This document shows positions 26,035 through 34,910 of a stretch of 64,000 nt of DNA, piece by piece. Source of the DNA: Acidobacteriota bacterium (GTDB lineage Bacteria > Acidobacteriota > UBA6911 > RPQK01 > JACQSY01). The stretch spans positions 62,001 through 126,000 of the forward strand of contig JACQSY010000020.1 of NCBI GenBank assembly GCA_016211085.1. Direction: 5' to 3'. The first letter of the stretch is position 1; each line of letters begins with the position of its first letter. The position numbers and the translations under genes were made by a program. The notes beneath the pieces are model-generated. The model was not told where the DNA came from and did not search any database. It saw only the letters and a list, made by a program, of their open reading frames with translations.

Positions 26035-26250
26035 TTACTCGATCTCCGCCAGAAGGTCATCTGCCTGAACTGATTGTCCCGGTTCCACCAGGATGTTCTT
26101 GATGGTTCCGGAAACAGGGGCTGATACAAAAATCTCCATTTTCATGGCTTCCATGACCAGCACCACTTCATCCTCTTGAACCGTGTCCCCAACTTGTTTT
26201 TCCAGTTTCAGAATTTTTCCGACCATGGGAGCAGTTACCGATGTTGCCAC
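26035..26250 (-). CDS. Biotin carrier subunit (biotinyl domain protein)
   Basis: 71 residues, a minimal biotinyl domain. The biotin acceptor lysine lies in VMEAMKMEIFVSAP (about residues 28-41), inside the standard half-barrel layout with APMVGKILKLEKQVGDTVQE at the start and GTIKNILVEPGQSVQADDLL at the end. It carries the carboxyl group from the carboxyltransferase to the membrane beta subunit. First gene of the four-gene minus-strand decarboxylase operon. A promoter is probably in the 92 bases shared with the divergent ubiX gene. Confidence 0.93.
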   Translation of the reverse strand: MATSVTAPMVGKILKLEKQVGDTVQEDEVVLVMEAMKMEIFVSAPVSGTIKNILVEPGQSVQADDLLAEIE

Positions 26251-26342
26251 GTTTTCCTCCGTATTTAACGCTCACAAATTAAGAAATGTTTCCCTGCATT
26301 GTCAAATTTTTTGCTTAAAAAGTGCTCGGTTGACAGTAACAA

Positions 26343-26975
26343 GTGCATTCACTACTATTCACCCGATTGACCGAAGCGGCCCCTCCTCGACCCAAGCGTT
26401 TGGTTGTTGCCATTGCGGGAGCGTCAGCCCCCGTTTACGGGATCCGTTTACTCGAGGCCCTCAGGCCGATTCGTGCTGTGGAAACTCATCTGGTGCTCTC
26501 CAAAGGAGCCCAACGTACCATTCCTTTGGAAACAGATTGGTCTGTAAAGCAGGTTGCAGAGATGGCCAGTGTCGTGCACGACCTGGAAGATGTCGCGGCC
26601 AGTATCTCCAGTGGTTCCTTCAAGACCGCGGGAATGGTCGTCGCGCCTTGCTCGATGAACACCCTTTCCGGCGTGGCCACGTCTCGTGCTGACAACCTGA
26701 TTACTCGGGCGGCTGACGTAACTCTGAAAGAGCGTCGAAAGCTGGTTTTGTTGGTTCGGGAAACTCCTCTGCACCTGGGTCACATCCGGAACATGTTAGC
26801 GGCGGCGGAAATGGGTGCCATCATTTTCCCGCCAGTGCCCGCCTTTTATCATCGGCCTCAAAGTGTCGATGATATCGTGAACCACACCATCGGTAGAATT
26901 CTGGACATCTTTGAAGTGGAGCACGATCTTTTCAAACCATGGACCGGACCCCGCAGCAGCACACCGGCCCCCTAA
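26343..26975 (+). CDS. ubiX: Flavin prenyltransferase (UbiX family)
   Basis: 210 residues, GTG start; an alternative TTG lies at 26367. RLVVAIAGASAPVYGIRLLE carries the FMN-phosphate loop (GASA), KTAGMVVAPCSMNTLSGVATSRADNLITRAADV the central flavin region, and KERRKLVLLVRETPLHLGHIRNM the prenyl-binding site. It makes prenylated FMN, the cofactor of UbiD-type decarboxylases. No ubiD lies nearby in the window. Stop and the end of the convergent DUF5916 gene overlap by 4 bases. A TTGACA at 26330 may be coincidental because it is too close to the start. Confidence 0.92.
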   Translation: MHSLLFTRLTEAAPPRPKRLVVAIAGASAPVYGIRLLEALRPIRAVETHLVLSKGAQRTIPLETDWSVKQVAEMASVVHDLEDVAASISSGSFKTAGMVVAPCSMNTLSGVATSRADNLITRAADVTLKERRKLVLLVRETPLHLGHIRNMLAAAEMGAIIFPPVPAFYHRPQSVDDIVNHTIGRILDIFEVEHDLFKPWTGPRSSTPAP

Positions 26976-29167
26976 AACTCAAAAGAGTGAGTGAGCTTTA
27001 ATACCAGGGAGCGATCCAGCTGGCGGTCGAACCCTTCTCCACTTCGAAAATTGTTGAACACGATAAACAGATCATCTCCCGTTCGATAAATATAGTTGAG
27101 CCGGAAGTTGACCCCCACCAGATCATTCGTGCTGTTGTACTGAATCAGAGTACTGGTCAGCCATTTGCGACTGAGGGCAAAATTGAATCGGCTATTGAGC
27201 TGGTGAAAGTTCACAGGAAGTTTTCCAGCCATCCCGATACGATTGAAGCTGTAATCCACTTCTGCGGAGAAGCTGCTGTTCAGCTTGAAGACTGGGTTTA
27301 AGCTTAAATTTTGCCGCTTGCCGCCTTCTCCAAAATAATTCCACTCGTGGCGATACTCGACACTTCCGCTGACTTTACGGGCAGGATTCAGGGTGTAAAC
27401 CAACGGCAAATACCACCATGAATAGCGCCCCGGTGGAACCACCAGGCCTCCCGGCAGCCGGAAAGGACGGATCAGATTTTCAGTTCGGCGATGAGGAGCA
27501 GGACGAATGGCGCTTCCGTCTTGAAACCTAAAATTTACATTAAGATGCACCACCTGTGCTTCCAGATCGTTGTGCTCAATGCGGCGAAAATGGTCCACGC
27601 GAACGCCCAACTCATACTGGCGCAGAACGCTGCTATGGGGCCGAGGTTTAATTCTAAAATTAGGAGCGTATTTGCGGACTCCGATGCCGCCGCGGTCCAG
27701 AAATCCCACATCCGTCTGGAAATTCCGCTCGAGAACGCTGTAATCAAACCCGGCGTTGACAAAATCATCCTGCCAGGCGGTACCGAAGGCTCCCACCCAC
27801 TGCTCGTCGCTGAAACCGTCCGTAAAAGAACGAGCCAGCATCCCCTTGATCTGCAAGTACTGCATCAGGACCAGGTTCTGATCGATGCCCACCACCCGGT
27901 TGAAGTCACCTTTCTCGCCTTGTCTATTGGTAATGAACATGCCGATTGAGGACCGGGAGAATATGTCTCTCTTGAGCCGAAAAATCGTAAAGTCGTCGCC
28001 CGGTCTCTGAAAGTAATCGTCTGTCTTGGCCTGCAAAAAACCGAGTGTGAATTTTTGAGCTAACCTTCCCGTTAACTTGGCGCCGGCGAGAATGGGAATA
28101 GGCTGGCCACCATCGGATAAACCAATCCGGCGTGTATGATAGAGCTTGATTTCCGGAGAGCTGGCTGCTTCTCCAGAGAACACGCCAAATTCAAAAATTC
28201 CAGCGCCCTCCAGAAAGAATTCCCGTTTTTCAGGAAAAAAAACCGGAACGCGGTCAAAATTGATGACCTGATTGTCTACTTCAGTCTCGGCAAAATCGGT
28301 GTTGGCGGTAAGGTCCAGTGTTAAGCCAGGCGTTACCGCGTACTTTAAATCTTCGAGACCCACATCACCCAGGTAGTTCGTAACACGCTCCTGCTTCCCT
28401 CTGTGCGCGGCGCGCAACGTTAGGTACGGCTTAATTCTCAATTGGTGCGATGCTTCAACCTCTACCAGCCCGCGCAGGTGCCCTGCTTGTGAGATCTGGT
28501 TGAAGTCGAAATTGCGGTCAAAATTGTTCCAGTACGCCTGCTCGTTTTTCCGTCGAATAATCCGCTCGAAATCAATACCGAGATCATGCTCCGAGTCCCG
28601 CGAAGAAAAACGAAGTGTCTTTACGGGAATCCGGATCTCGGCCACCCAGGACTCCTCATTGATCTTCGTCTCCACGTCCCACTTTTCATCCCAGTTCTCG
28701 TTGACATCACGCCCTTCCTCGGTAACCAGGGCGTCATACTGAGTCCCCCTTGGATTGATGCGAAACAGAAAAGCACTGCGGTGATCGTGAAACGTATCAA
28801 TGATGATGCTGAGACGGTCGTCGTTGGAAAAGGTGTTGTCGCGCCGCAACTCAGTGGCGCGTACGCCACTAATGTCACTGTCGAAGCAGATGGCGCCCAA
28901 ATACAGGTACTGAGCATCATAAAGGACCCTGATCTCGGTTTTCTCGGTTGCCGGCATTCCCTCATTAGGGTCCTTCTGCAGAAAATCAGCGGCAGGTATG
29001 GCAGATTTCCAGATGGGATCGTCCAGAATTCCGTCGATTCGTGGCGGCGTTTCGGTTCTTAAAATCTGCAGGGTCCGCTTTCCGTGCTGCCGCACGGTCG
29101 CTTGCTGAGCCGCCAGCATGGGAGCGAAAAACACTGCAATCAAAAGGATACTGTTGATTCTTTTCAT
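26972..29167 (-). CDS. Outer-membrane DUF5916 protein with CBM9-like domain
   Basis: 731 residues. A signal peptide (NSILLIAVFFAPMLAAQQ) is followed by a carbohydrate-binding-module-9-like domain (about 30-230: TPPRIDGILDDPIWKSA, TEIRVLYDAQYLYLGAICFD, VETKINEESWVAEIRIP) and a long beta-rich part, about 250-731, ending in an aromatic residue (THSFEF), as expected of an outer-membrane barrel. The combination is the DUF5916 family, common in Bacteroidota and Acidobacteriota, often near peptidases or glycan genes; its function is unknown. It may bind polymer at the cell surface. No obvious partner is adjacent. Confidence 0.82.
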   Translation of the reverse strand: MKRINSILLIAVFFAPMLAAQQATVRQHGKRTLQILRTETPPRIDGILDDPIWKSAIPAADFLQKDPNEGMPATEKTEIRVLYDAQYLYLGAICFDSDISGVRATELRRDNTFSNDDRLSIIIDTFHDHRSAFLFRINPRGTQYDALVTEEGRDVNENWDEKWDVETKINEESWVAEIRIPVKTLRFSSRDSEHDLGIDFERIIRRKNEQAYWNNFDRNFDFNQISQAGHLRGLVEVEASHQLRIKPYLTLRAAHRGKQERVTNYLGDVGLEDLKYAVTPGLTLDLTANTDFAETEVDNQVINFDRVPVFFPEKREFFLEGAGIFEFGVFSGEAASSPEIKLYHTRRIGLSDGGQPIPILAGAKLTGRLAQKFTLGFLQAKTDDYFQRPGDDFTIFRLKRDIFSRSSIGMFITNRQGEKGDFNRVVGIDQNLVLMQYLQIKGMLARSFTDGFSDEQWVGAFGTAWQDDFVNAGFDYSVLERNFQTDVGFLDRGGIGVRKYAPNFRIKPRPHSSVLRQYELGVRVDHFRRIEHNDLEAQVVHLNVNFRFQDGSAIRPAPHRRTENLIRPFRLPGGLVVPPGRYSWWYLPLVYTLNPARKVSGSVEYRHEWNYFGEGGKRQNLSLNPVFKLNSSFSAEVDYSFNRIGMAGKLPVNFHQLNSRFNFALSRKWLTSTLIQYNSTNDLVGVNFRLNYIYRTGDDLFIVFNNFRSGEGFDRQLDRSLVLKLTHSFEF

Positions 29168-29222
29168 ACTTCTTCAGGCGATCTGCCTTTTCTGTCAGTT
29201 GCTTGAGAAGATATCGTTCGGG

Positions 29223-30092
29223 CTAGTTTCGCTTGAGGTACTTCTCCAAGAATGAGAGCGTCACCTGCCATGCGTCGCGGGCCGCCGCCTCGCTGTAACG
29301 TTCCGGATTGGTGTCGTTGAAAAAAGCGTGCTGGGTTCCGGGGTAGATTTTATAGGTGAACGGTTTGTTCCTGGCTTTCATGGCATCCGCGGTTACCGCC
29401 ACCTGTGAAGTGATGCGTGTGTCGAGTTCGGCGTAAATCCCGAGGACAGGACACTGGATGGCGTCAAGGAGCTGGTGTTCAGGTGTTGTGCCGTAGAAGA
29501 CGACCGCAGCGTTCAGGTCAGGATCGGCGCAGGCAAGCAAAAACGAGCGGGCGCCACCCCAGCAAAATCCCACGGAAGCAACCGGCTGGCCCTGACAGTC
29601 CGGTCGCTGCTTCAAGTATCCATGCGCGGCCAGCAGATCCGCAGTTGCCTCCTCCGGTTTGATAGAGCCGATGAGTTCCCGTGCCTTGTCGGGGTTTTCT
29701 GCAGAAGCAGTGCCTCCTTTGCGGGAAATCAAATCGGGTGCCAGCGCCACATAACCCTCAGCCGCAAAGCGACGGGCGACGTCGCGAATGTGCTCATTGA
29801 GACCGCGGTTTTCGTGAATAACGATCACTGCAGGATTCGGTTTTCCGGACTCAGCCGGGAGGCAAAGATAACCCCCAATGGAAAACTCCGCAGAGGGGAA
29901 TGTGATGTCGGCCGTGTTGATATTGGCGCGGGCGGATTCCAATGAACTGATCAAGCCGGCAGCCATTCCGGAGGTTTCAAGGTACTGATGAACCGTGGCA
30001 TAGCTCCCCAGCAGGAGTGACAAACGCCCTAAGAACTGGCGGCGGTCGATCTGTCCCTTCCGATAAGCATCGGTCAACTCCTGAATCGTCAT
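29223..30092 (-). CDS. Dienelactone-hydrolase-family protein, probably Tat-exported
   Basis: 289 residues of alpha/beta-hydrolase fold. The catalytic triad of the family is visible: Cys in VGFCWGG (about residue 170), Asp in GIYAELDTRI (about 221) and His in PGTQHAFFND (about 253). Before the domain stands a twin-arginine-like segment (DRRQFLGRLSLLLGSYATV, about 16-34), suggesting export in a folded state. Family members hydrolyse lactones or esters; substrate unknown. The gene lies between the DUF5916 gene (same strand) and the divergent GWxTD gene. Confidence 0.85.
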   Translation of the reverse strand: MTIQELTDAYRKGQIDRRQFLGRLSLLLGSYATVHQYLETSGMAAGLISSLESARANINTADITFPSAEFSIGGYLCLPAESGKPNPAVIVIHENRGLNEHIRDVARRFAAEGYVALAPDLISRKGGTASAENPDKARELIGSIKPEEATADLLAAHGYLKQRPDCQGQPVASVGFCWGGARSFLLACADPDLNAAVVFYGTTPEHQLLDAIQCPVLGIYAELDTRITSQVAVTADAMKARNKPFTYKIYPGTQHAFFNDTNPERYSEAAARDAWQVTLSFLEKYLKRN

Positions 30093-30245
30093 CTTCCTGT
30101 GTACTCCTTCAAAGGGATGTAGTGTCTAAAACACACCTTCTCCCCAGGACATAGAAATCAGGTATTCTTTCTTGCATAGGAAATGACTGTCAAGCATATT
30201 TTCAAAGCCAGGTGAGAAAAAATCAGCGAGAAAGCAGGCTTCGAG

Positions 30246-30251
30246 TATAAT
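30246..30251 (+). promoter_or_regulatory. Candidate -10 box for the GWxTD gene
   Basis: A perfect TATAAT lies 53 bases before the ATG at 30304 in the intergenic region shared with the divergent hydrolase gene. The -35 position (TCAGCG at 17-base spacing) does not match consensus, so this is only a candidate. Confidence 0.35.
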
Positions 30252-30303
30252 GTAAAAGTTATAAGCCTCACAACCGGTGAGTAGCAGGAGACCTGGAAGG
30301 GTT

Positions 30304-31926
30304 ATGAAGAGTCTCTTAAATCTGAAAAAGAACCGTATCGTATGGGTGTTCGTGGTTTTTTCCATCTTTGGCGTGGCTCTCGCGCAATCCGGCAAAGCCA
30401 AAAAAGAAAGTGAACGAGACTATTACAAGAAATGGCTTGAAGAAGACGTGCTTTACATCATCACCGATGAAGAGAAGGACGTTTTCAAAAAGCTTCAGAG
30501 TGACGAGGAAAAAGAAAACTTCATTGAGCAGTTCTGGGCACGGCGAGACCCTACTCCTGAAAGCAGTCATAACGAATTCAAAGAAGAACATTACCGACGT
30601 ATTCAATACGCCAACGATCATTTCTCCTCAGGCATTCCCGGATGGAAACTCGATCGCGGACGAACCTACATCATGTTCGGCCCGCCGGACCGTATCGAAT
30701 CGTATCCTTCAGGCGGCCACTATAACCGGCCTTCGTGGGAAGGAGGTGGTTCCACCAGTACGGTTCCGTTTGAGCGCTGGGAATACCGTTATCTCGAAGG
30801 AGTGGGACAGGACATCGAGATTGAGTTTGTCGATCAATCTCTCAGCGGCGAATACCGGATGACCATGAATCCGGATGATAAAGACGCCCTGCTCCATGTC
30901 CCCGGGGCCGGCATGACCGACGCGGAACTCCTGGGCTATGCCAACCGCGTGGACCGTATCGTCCGCAAAACTTCGCCTATGCCCGGAAACAACCCGCTGC
31001 TGATCGGCTACGGAAGAGTTAAAGATCAGCCTTTCGAGAAGCTGCTCACCTTTACCAATCTGCAACGGCCTCCGGCCGTCAAGTTCAGAGATCTGCAGCG
31101 CCAGCAGACCCTGGTAACCATGAACATTTCCTACCAGCTGCTGCCTTTTGAGCTGCGCGCCGATCATCTGGCGATTGACCACGAGACCTACATGGTTCCC
31201 ATCACCGTGATGGTTCCCCATAAGGAGCTTCAATACGCTCCCAAGGATCAAGTGCAACGCGCCGTGGTCGGAATATATGGGCAGGTGACGTCCCTTTCCG
31301 GAAAAATTGTCACGGTTTTTGAAGAATCTCTGGTGACAGAGTCCGATGAGAAGAATCCCGCCGAGAACGCCCGTCTTAAATCCATCTACCAAAAGTCGCT
31401 GCAACTTCCGTCAGGACGCTACAAACTGGACGTTATTGTGCGCGATGAGAACAGCCAAAAGCTCGGCTCTCAGACTCTCAGCCTCATACTTGATAAAAAT
31501 AGGCCTGAAGACCTGAACATCAGTTCGGTGGTTTTGGCAAACAGAATCGATCTTGCTGAAACTTCAGGTCAGCCGAGTCCCTTTGGCCCGGCAAAGGTCT
31601 TCCCGAATATTGATGGAGTGTTTCGAGTTGACCAGCCGCTCCTGGTGTTTTTTCAGCTTTCTCATTTCAAGACCGATTCGGCACGTCAGGCCCCCGACCT
31701 GATAAGCGAAATGAAAATTATTCGTGATGACAGGGAAGTGCTTCGCGAGCAACTGCACATTGACAATGCTGCTGCACAGCAGTACGAGGATCGTGTGCAC
31801 GTCATTCATCAGGCGAGCTTGAAGGGAATGGAACCTGGGAAATACCAGTTGCATCTCCAGGTTTCAGACCAGATTTCGGGGCAACAGCTGGAGCGACGAG
31901 TTCCTTTTCAGATCGCGGTACAGTAA
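30304..31926 (+). CDS. GWxTD-domain secreted protein
   Basis: 540 residues from the ATG at 30304, preceded by GGAAGGG. A signal anchor (KKNRIVWVFVVFSIFGVALA) leads into the GWxTD domain: YYKKWLEEDVLYIITDEEKD, FKKLQSDEEKENFIEQFWAR, RDPTPESSHNEFKEEHYRRI and RGRTYIMFGPPDRIE, all typical of this family found mainly in Acidobacteriota and relatives. The C-terminal half (about 290-540) is beta-rich, with repeated strands such as VERRVPFQIAV-like ends, probably Ig-like. Family function is not established. Alone on its strand, with the next gene convergent after 18 bases. Confidence 0.85.
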   Translation: MKSLLNLKKNRIVWVFVVFSIFGVALAQSGKAKKESERDYYKKWLEEDVLYIITDEEKDVFKKLQSDEEKENFIEQFWARRDPTPESSHNEFKEEHYRRIQYANDHFSSGIPGWKLDRGRTYIMFGPPDRIESYPSGGHYNRPSWEGGGSTSTVPFERWEYRYLEGVGQDIEIEFVDQSLSGEYRMTMNPDDKDALLHVPGAGMTDAELLGYANRVDRIVRKTSPMPGNNPLLIGYGRVKDQPFEKLLTFTNLQRPPAVKFRDLQRQQTLVTMNISYQLLPFELRADHLAIDHETYMVPITVMVPHKELQYAPKDQVQRAVVGIYGQVTSLSGKIVTVFEESLVTESDEKNPAENARLKSIYQKSLQLPSGRYKLDVIVRDENSQKLGSQTLSLILDKNRPEDLNISSVVLANRIDLAETSGQPSPFGPAKVFPNIDGVFRVDQPLLVFFQLSHFKTDSARQAPDLISEMKIIRDDREVLREQLHIDNAAAQQYEDRVHVIHQASLKGMEPGKYQLHLQVSDQISGQQLERRVPFQIAVQ

Positions 31927-31944
31927 AGCGATGGGTATTTGGAG

Positions 31945-32670
31945 CTAACTGTACTTGTAGAAACCGCGTCCCGTCTTTTCTCCATGCCAGCCAGTGCTGA
32001 CTAATTTTTTCAGAAGAGGAGCGGGACGGTAGCGGTCATCACCCGTCTCTTTCTGAAGCCCTTCCAGAACAGCCAGGATTTCATCCAGGCCCGCTTGGTC
32101 TCCCCATCGTAACGGCCCAAGAGGGTAACGGGTACCCAGCCGCATGGCCAGGTCAATCTCCTCAGCCGCTGCCACTCCTTCATCCAAAGCTCGTGCGGCT
32201 TCGTTCACCAACAGGCTGAGGATGCGCGGAAAAATAAGTCCGGTCATTTCCTTCACCACAACGCAGCGCTTACCGAGCGCCTGGAAAAAATCCTGGGCTC
32301 TTCGCAAGAACTCCTGATTCGTGCGTAAGCCGCCGCTGATTTCTATCAGCTTTCTTTGTCCTATCGGCCGCAATGTGGCAAAGCCGACTACCTGGTTCGG
32401 GCCGGCCGACCAGGAGGCAATCTCCGTAGTTGGGAACCCGATGCATGAGGTCAGCAAAAGCGTCTGAGGAGCCATTCGTTCTGACAAGGAAGACATTACC
32501 TTTTGCTTTTCTTTTTGTGGACCCGGGGAAGCTTCAACGATGACCGCTGGTTGTGCCGTCAGGTCCTCAGGATTTACCGAGAGTGTCACATCCAAGGAAT
32601 ATTCGAGGCAAAGTTGAAAGATTTCCTCCGCCAGGGCATGTTGGCCAATTACAGCGATCTCACTTTTCAT
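31945..32670 (-). CDS. Active-site-dead 3-hydroxyacyl-CoA-dehydrogenase paralogue
   Basis: 241 residues from the ATG at 32670, overlapping the end of the upstream dehydrogenase gene by 11 bases. The Rossmann part lacks the glycine motif ([15 protein letters not shown] in place of GxGxxG). The residues that catalyse in the upstream paralogue are also gone: the HFFNP segment reads ATLRP, and the VNR segment reads FPR. The C-terminal helical 3HCDH domain ([50 protein letters not shown]) is intact. Together the two genes resemble the two halves of PaaH-like fused enzymes. Inference: a dimer partner or regulatory subunit. The frame is open to 32796, but that part lies inside the upstream gene. Confidence 0.82.
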   Translation of the reverse strand: MKSEIAVIGQHALAEEIFQLCLEYSLDVTLSVNPEDLTAQPAVIVEASPGPQKEKQKVMSSLSERMAPQTLLLTSCIGFPTTEIASWSAGPNQVVGFATLRPIGQRKLIEISGGLRTNQEFLRRAQDFFQALGKRCVVVKEMTGLIFPRILSLLVNEAARALDEGVAAAEEIDLAMRLGTRYPLGPLRWGDQAGLDEILAVLEGLQKETGDDRYRPAPLLKKLVSTGWHGEKTGRGFYKYS

Positions 32671-33520
32671 ACCGGTAGAAGCCTTTGCCGGTTTTTCGGC
32701 CCAGGTGTCCCGCCTGTACCATTCGTTGTTGGAGAGGGCTGGGCCGGAAACGTGGGTCCTCAAATGAAGCGCGGTACAGAGACTCCGTAACTGCAAAATT
32801 TACGTCAACGCCGATCAGATCCATCAACTGGAAGGGACCCATGGCAAAGCCGCCGGCTTCCATCATGATCTGGTCGATTGTTTCCACACCGGCAATTCCG
32901 TCTGCCAGGATCTGAAGCGCCTCATTGTGGAAAGGCCGGGCGACGCGGTTGACGATAAAACCGGGAGAGTCCTTGACGCGAATCGGGCTCTTCCCGAGCG
33001 AACACGCGAGCGTCATAGCTCGTTCCACACTGGAGGAACTCGTCTGCTCGCCCTGGACCACCTCCACTAATTCCATCAGCACCGGCGGGTTGAAAAAGTG
33101 CATTCCCACCACTCTTTCCGGGTTTACCGTGGCCCCTGCAATGGCAGTAATGGAAAGCGAGGAAGTGTTGCTGGCAAGCAGAGCGTCAGGGCTGCAGCAG
33201 GAATCCAGGGCTTTGAAGATCCGTTGCTTGATCTCCAGTTGTTCGGTCACGGCTTCAATCACCACCCCCGCGTCACTGAGCCCGCTGAGATCGGCTGTGC
33301 TTTTCAGCCGGGAAAGAATTTCCTGTTCCTGCTGATCGCTAATTTGCCCTCGCGAGCGGCTCTTTTCCAATCTTTTGCGAATGCGAATCAGGCCCTGCTC
33401 CAGAGATTCTGCGGATACATCATGAAGGTAGGCCTCAAAACCAGCCTCCAAGCAGACCTGCGCGATCCCGGCACCCATGGTACCGGCCCCGATGATGGCG
33501 ATTTTTGCATGAGTCTCCAT
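32660..33520 (-). CDS. 3-hydroxyacyl-CoA (3-hydroxybutyryl-CoA) dehydrogenase
   Basis: 286 residues with all expected parts: NAD fold [20 protein letters not shown], then [13 protein letters not shown] (Ser), [18 protein letters not shown] (catalytic His) and [15 protein letters not shown] (Asn), and the C-terminal dimer domain ending [13 protein letters not shown]. It oxidises 3-hydroxyacyl-CoA with NAD in fatty-acid or butyrate metabolism. It is the upstream member of a two-gene unit with an inactive paralogue. Gene symbol not given because hbd and paaH cannot be told apart here. Confidence 0.93.
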   Translation of the reverse strand: METHAKIAIIGAGTMGAGIAQVCLEAGFEAYLHDVSAESLEQGLIRIRKRLEKSRSRGQISDQQEQEILSRLKSTADLSGLSDAGVVIEAVTEQLEIKQRIFKALDSCCSPDALLASNTSSLSITAIAGATVNPERVVGMHFFNPPVLMELVEVVQGEQTSSSSVERAMTLACSLGKSPIRVKDSPGFIVNRVARPFHNEALQILADGIAGVETIDQIMMEAGGFAMGPFQLMDLIGVDVNFAVTESLYRASFEDPRFRPSPLQQRMVQAGHLGRKTGKGFYRYEK

Positions 33521-33675
33521 CGCTTTTTCTTGATCACAGAAAACGCCAAATCACTCTCGACCGTGTCTCATATTGCACGATCGGCGGTGGCGGTTCAACA
33601 CCACTGTCGATCATTTAGTCGTTTCATCTTTGACCAAACATGCATATATTAAAAGGAGATTACCTAAACATTCAC

Positions 33676-34434
33676 ATGAAAGCTTTCAAATCACGAGTGT
33701 TCACGCGAGGAACACCCCTGATTAGTGTGGCCCTGGTTTGCTTCTTTTTCTCCGCTGATGGGGCTTTTGTTGCGCGCGACGACGATCGGGAAGCCAGTCG
33801 CGGGTCGGAATTTCTGTTTGCGCGGGTGCAGTTTAACTCCTATTTTTTCGGGGGAGGCTGGACGCCCGGCTGGGCGCACGATTACCCGAGGGCAGAGCGC
33901 AATTTTCTAAAGATACTTGCAGAAGTGACCTCAGTTAAAACTACTCCTGAATCCTACGTGATTGTCCGGCTGGAAGATCCCGGCATCATGAATTTTCCAT
34001 TGCTTTATTTTAGTGAGCCGGGCACCTGGGACATTACACCCGAGGAGGCGAGGAATTTTCGTGAATATCTGAAACGGGGCGGCTTTGCGATTTTTGATGA
34101 TTTCGACGGCCCTGCCCACTGGAGTAATTTTGTCCGATGCATCAAGGAAGTTCTCCCGGAAAGAAACGTGGAGGAGCTAAAACTGGAACACCCGGTGTTT
34201 CATTCATTTTTTGAGATTGAGACTTTGGAAATGCCGGCTCCGTATGCTGTTTGGGGTAAGCCCACCTTCCTCGGCCTCTCAGATGAGAAGGGCCGGCTTT
34301 TAGCAGTGGTCAACTTTAATAATGATATCGGTGATTACTGGGAGTGGTCTGATGAAAGCCTCTTCCCCATCGGATTATCCAACGAAGCTTATAAGTTTGG
34401 CGTGAACTACGTCATTTACGCACTCACCCACTAA
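33676..34434 (+). CDS. DUF4159-domain secreted protein
   Basis: 252 residues from the ATG at 33676; the frame is open from 33640. A good AAGGAG lies at 33651-33656, closer to neither ATG, so the start is uncertain. A signal-peptide-like helix (TPLISVALVCFFFSADGAFV) is followed by the DUF4159 domain with FLFARVQFNSYFFGGG, EARNFREYLKRGGFAIFDDF and GVNYVIYALTH at the end. The fold resembles glutamine-amidotransferase-like domains without catalytic residues. The family is often found near AAA ATPase/DUF58/VWA gene clusters, none of which is seen here. Function unknown. Confidence 0.78.
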   Translation: MKAFKSRVFTRGTPLISVALVCFFFSADGAFVARDDDREASRGSEFLFARVQFNSYFFGGGWTPGWAHDYPRAERNFLKILAEVTSVKTTPESYVIVRLEDPGIMNFPLLYFSEPGTWDITPEEARNFREYLKRGGFAIFDDFDGPAHWSNFVRCIKEVLPERNVEELKLEHPVFHSFFEIETLEMPAPYAVWGKPTFLGLSDEKGRLLAVVNFNNDIGDYWEWSDESLFPIGLSNEAYKFGVNYVIYALTH

Positions 34435-34910
34435 ATACCGCAATTCATAAATATAGTAACTTTGTTGGGAGCCCAACGGCGGCCAGAGGCAGGGCGACGA
34501 GGTGATGCTAGGTCCATCGGCGGGGAGGAGCAATGATGAGATAGGCGCCGTCGCGCTCCAAAACGCCGGCGGGTTCCGGGGACCCGGAAAGCGCTGTCAA
34601 GAAGCCTGCTCCATTCCCGCAGACCCTCGAGCACCCGGTCGCCAGACTGTCGTTCTTCAATCCTTTGTTTCAAAGAAATCGGGGGGAGTTCGGCCTGCAC
34701 TCCATGGACGGATTGATCATCAGGGGAGCAAAAGCCCTCATCGCATTTGACTCGGGGCCCGCTGGCTTGAAAACTGACCAGAGTGGCGGCACTGTTCACA
34801 GGTGAGCGCCGGTCCCACCCGGAAAGCCAGTATAGCACTCACTTCTCCTACCCTCGTTGCAAACTCTCGGGCGCTGTTGACGGCCCGGTGTGCTATCGTG
34901 CGGCTGTTTA
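34435..34910. other. 476-base stretch without a recognised gene
   Basis: Open frames here (a 135-codon minus frame and an 82-codon plus frame) overlap each other and resemble nothing known to me. A short inverted repeat GTTGGG-AG-CCCAAC at 34464-34477 could form a small hairpin after the DUF4159 gene. The part near 34850-34910 presumably holds the promoter of the symporter gene. It may also contain the decayed remains of a gene. Confidence 0.35.

Noticed and set aside
34464-34477. GTTGGG-AG-CCCAAC as a terminator
   Set aside because: The two-base loop is too small for the full stem and no T run follows; mentioned only as a weak hairpin.
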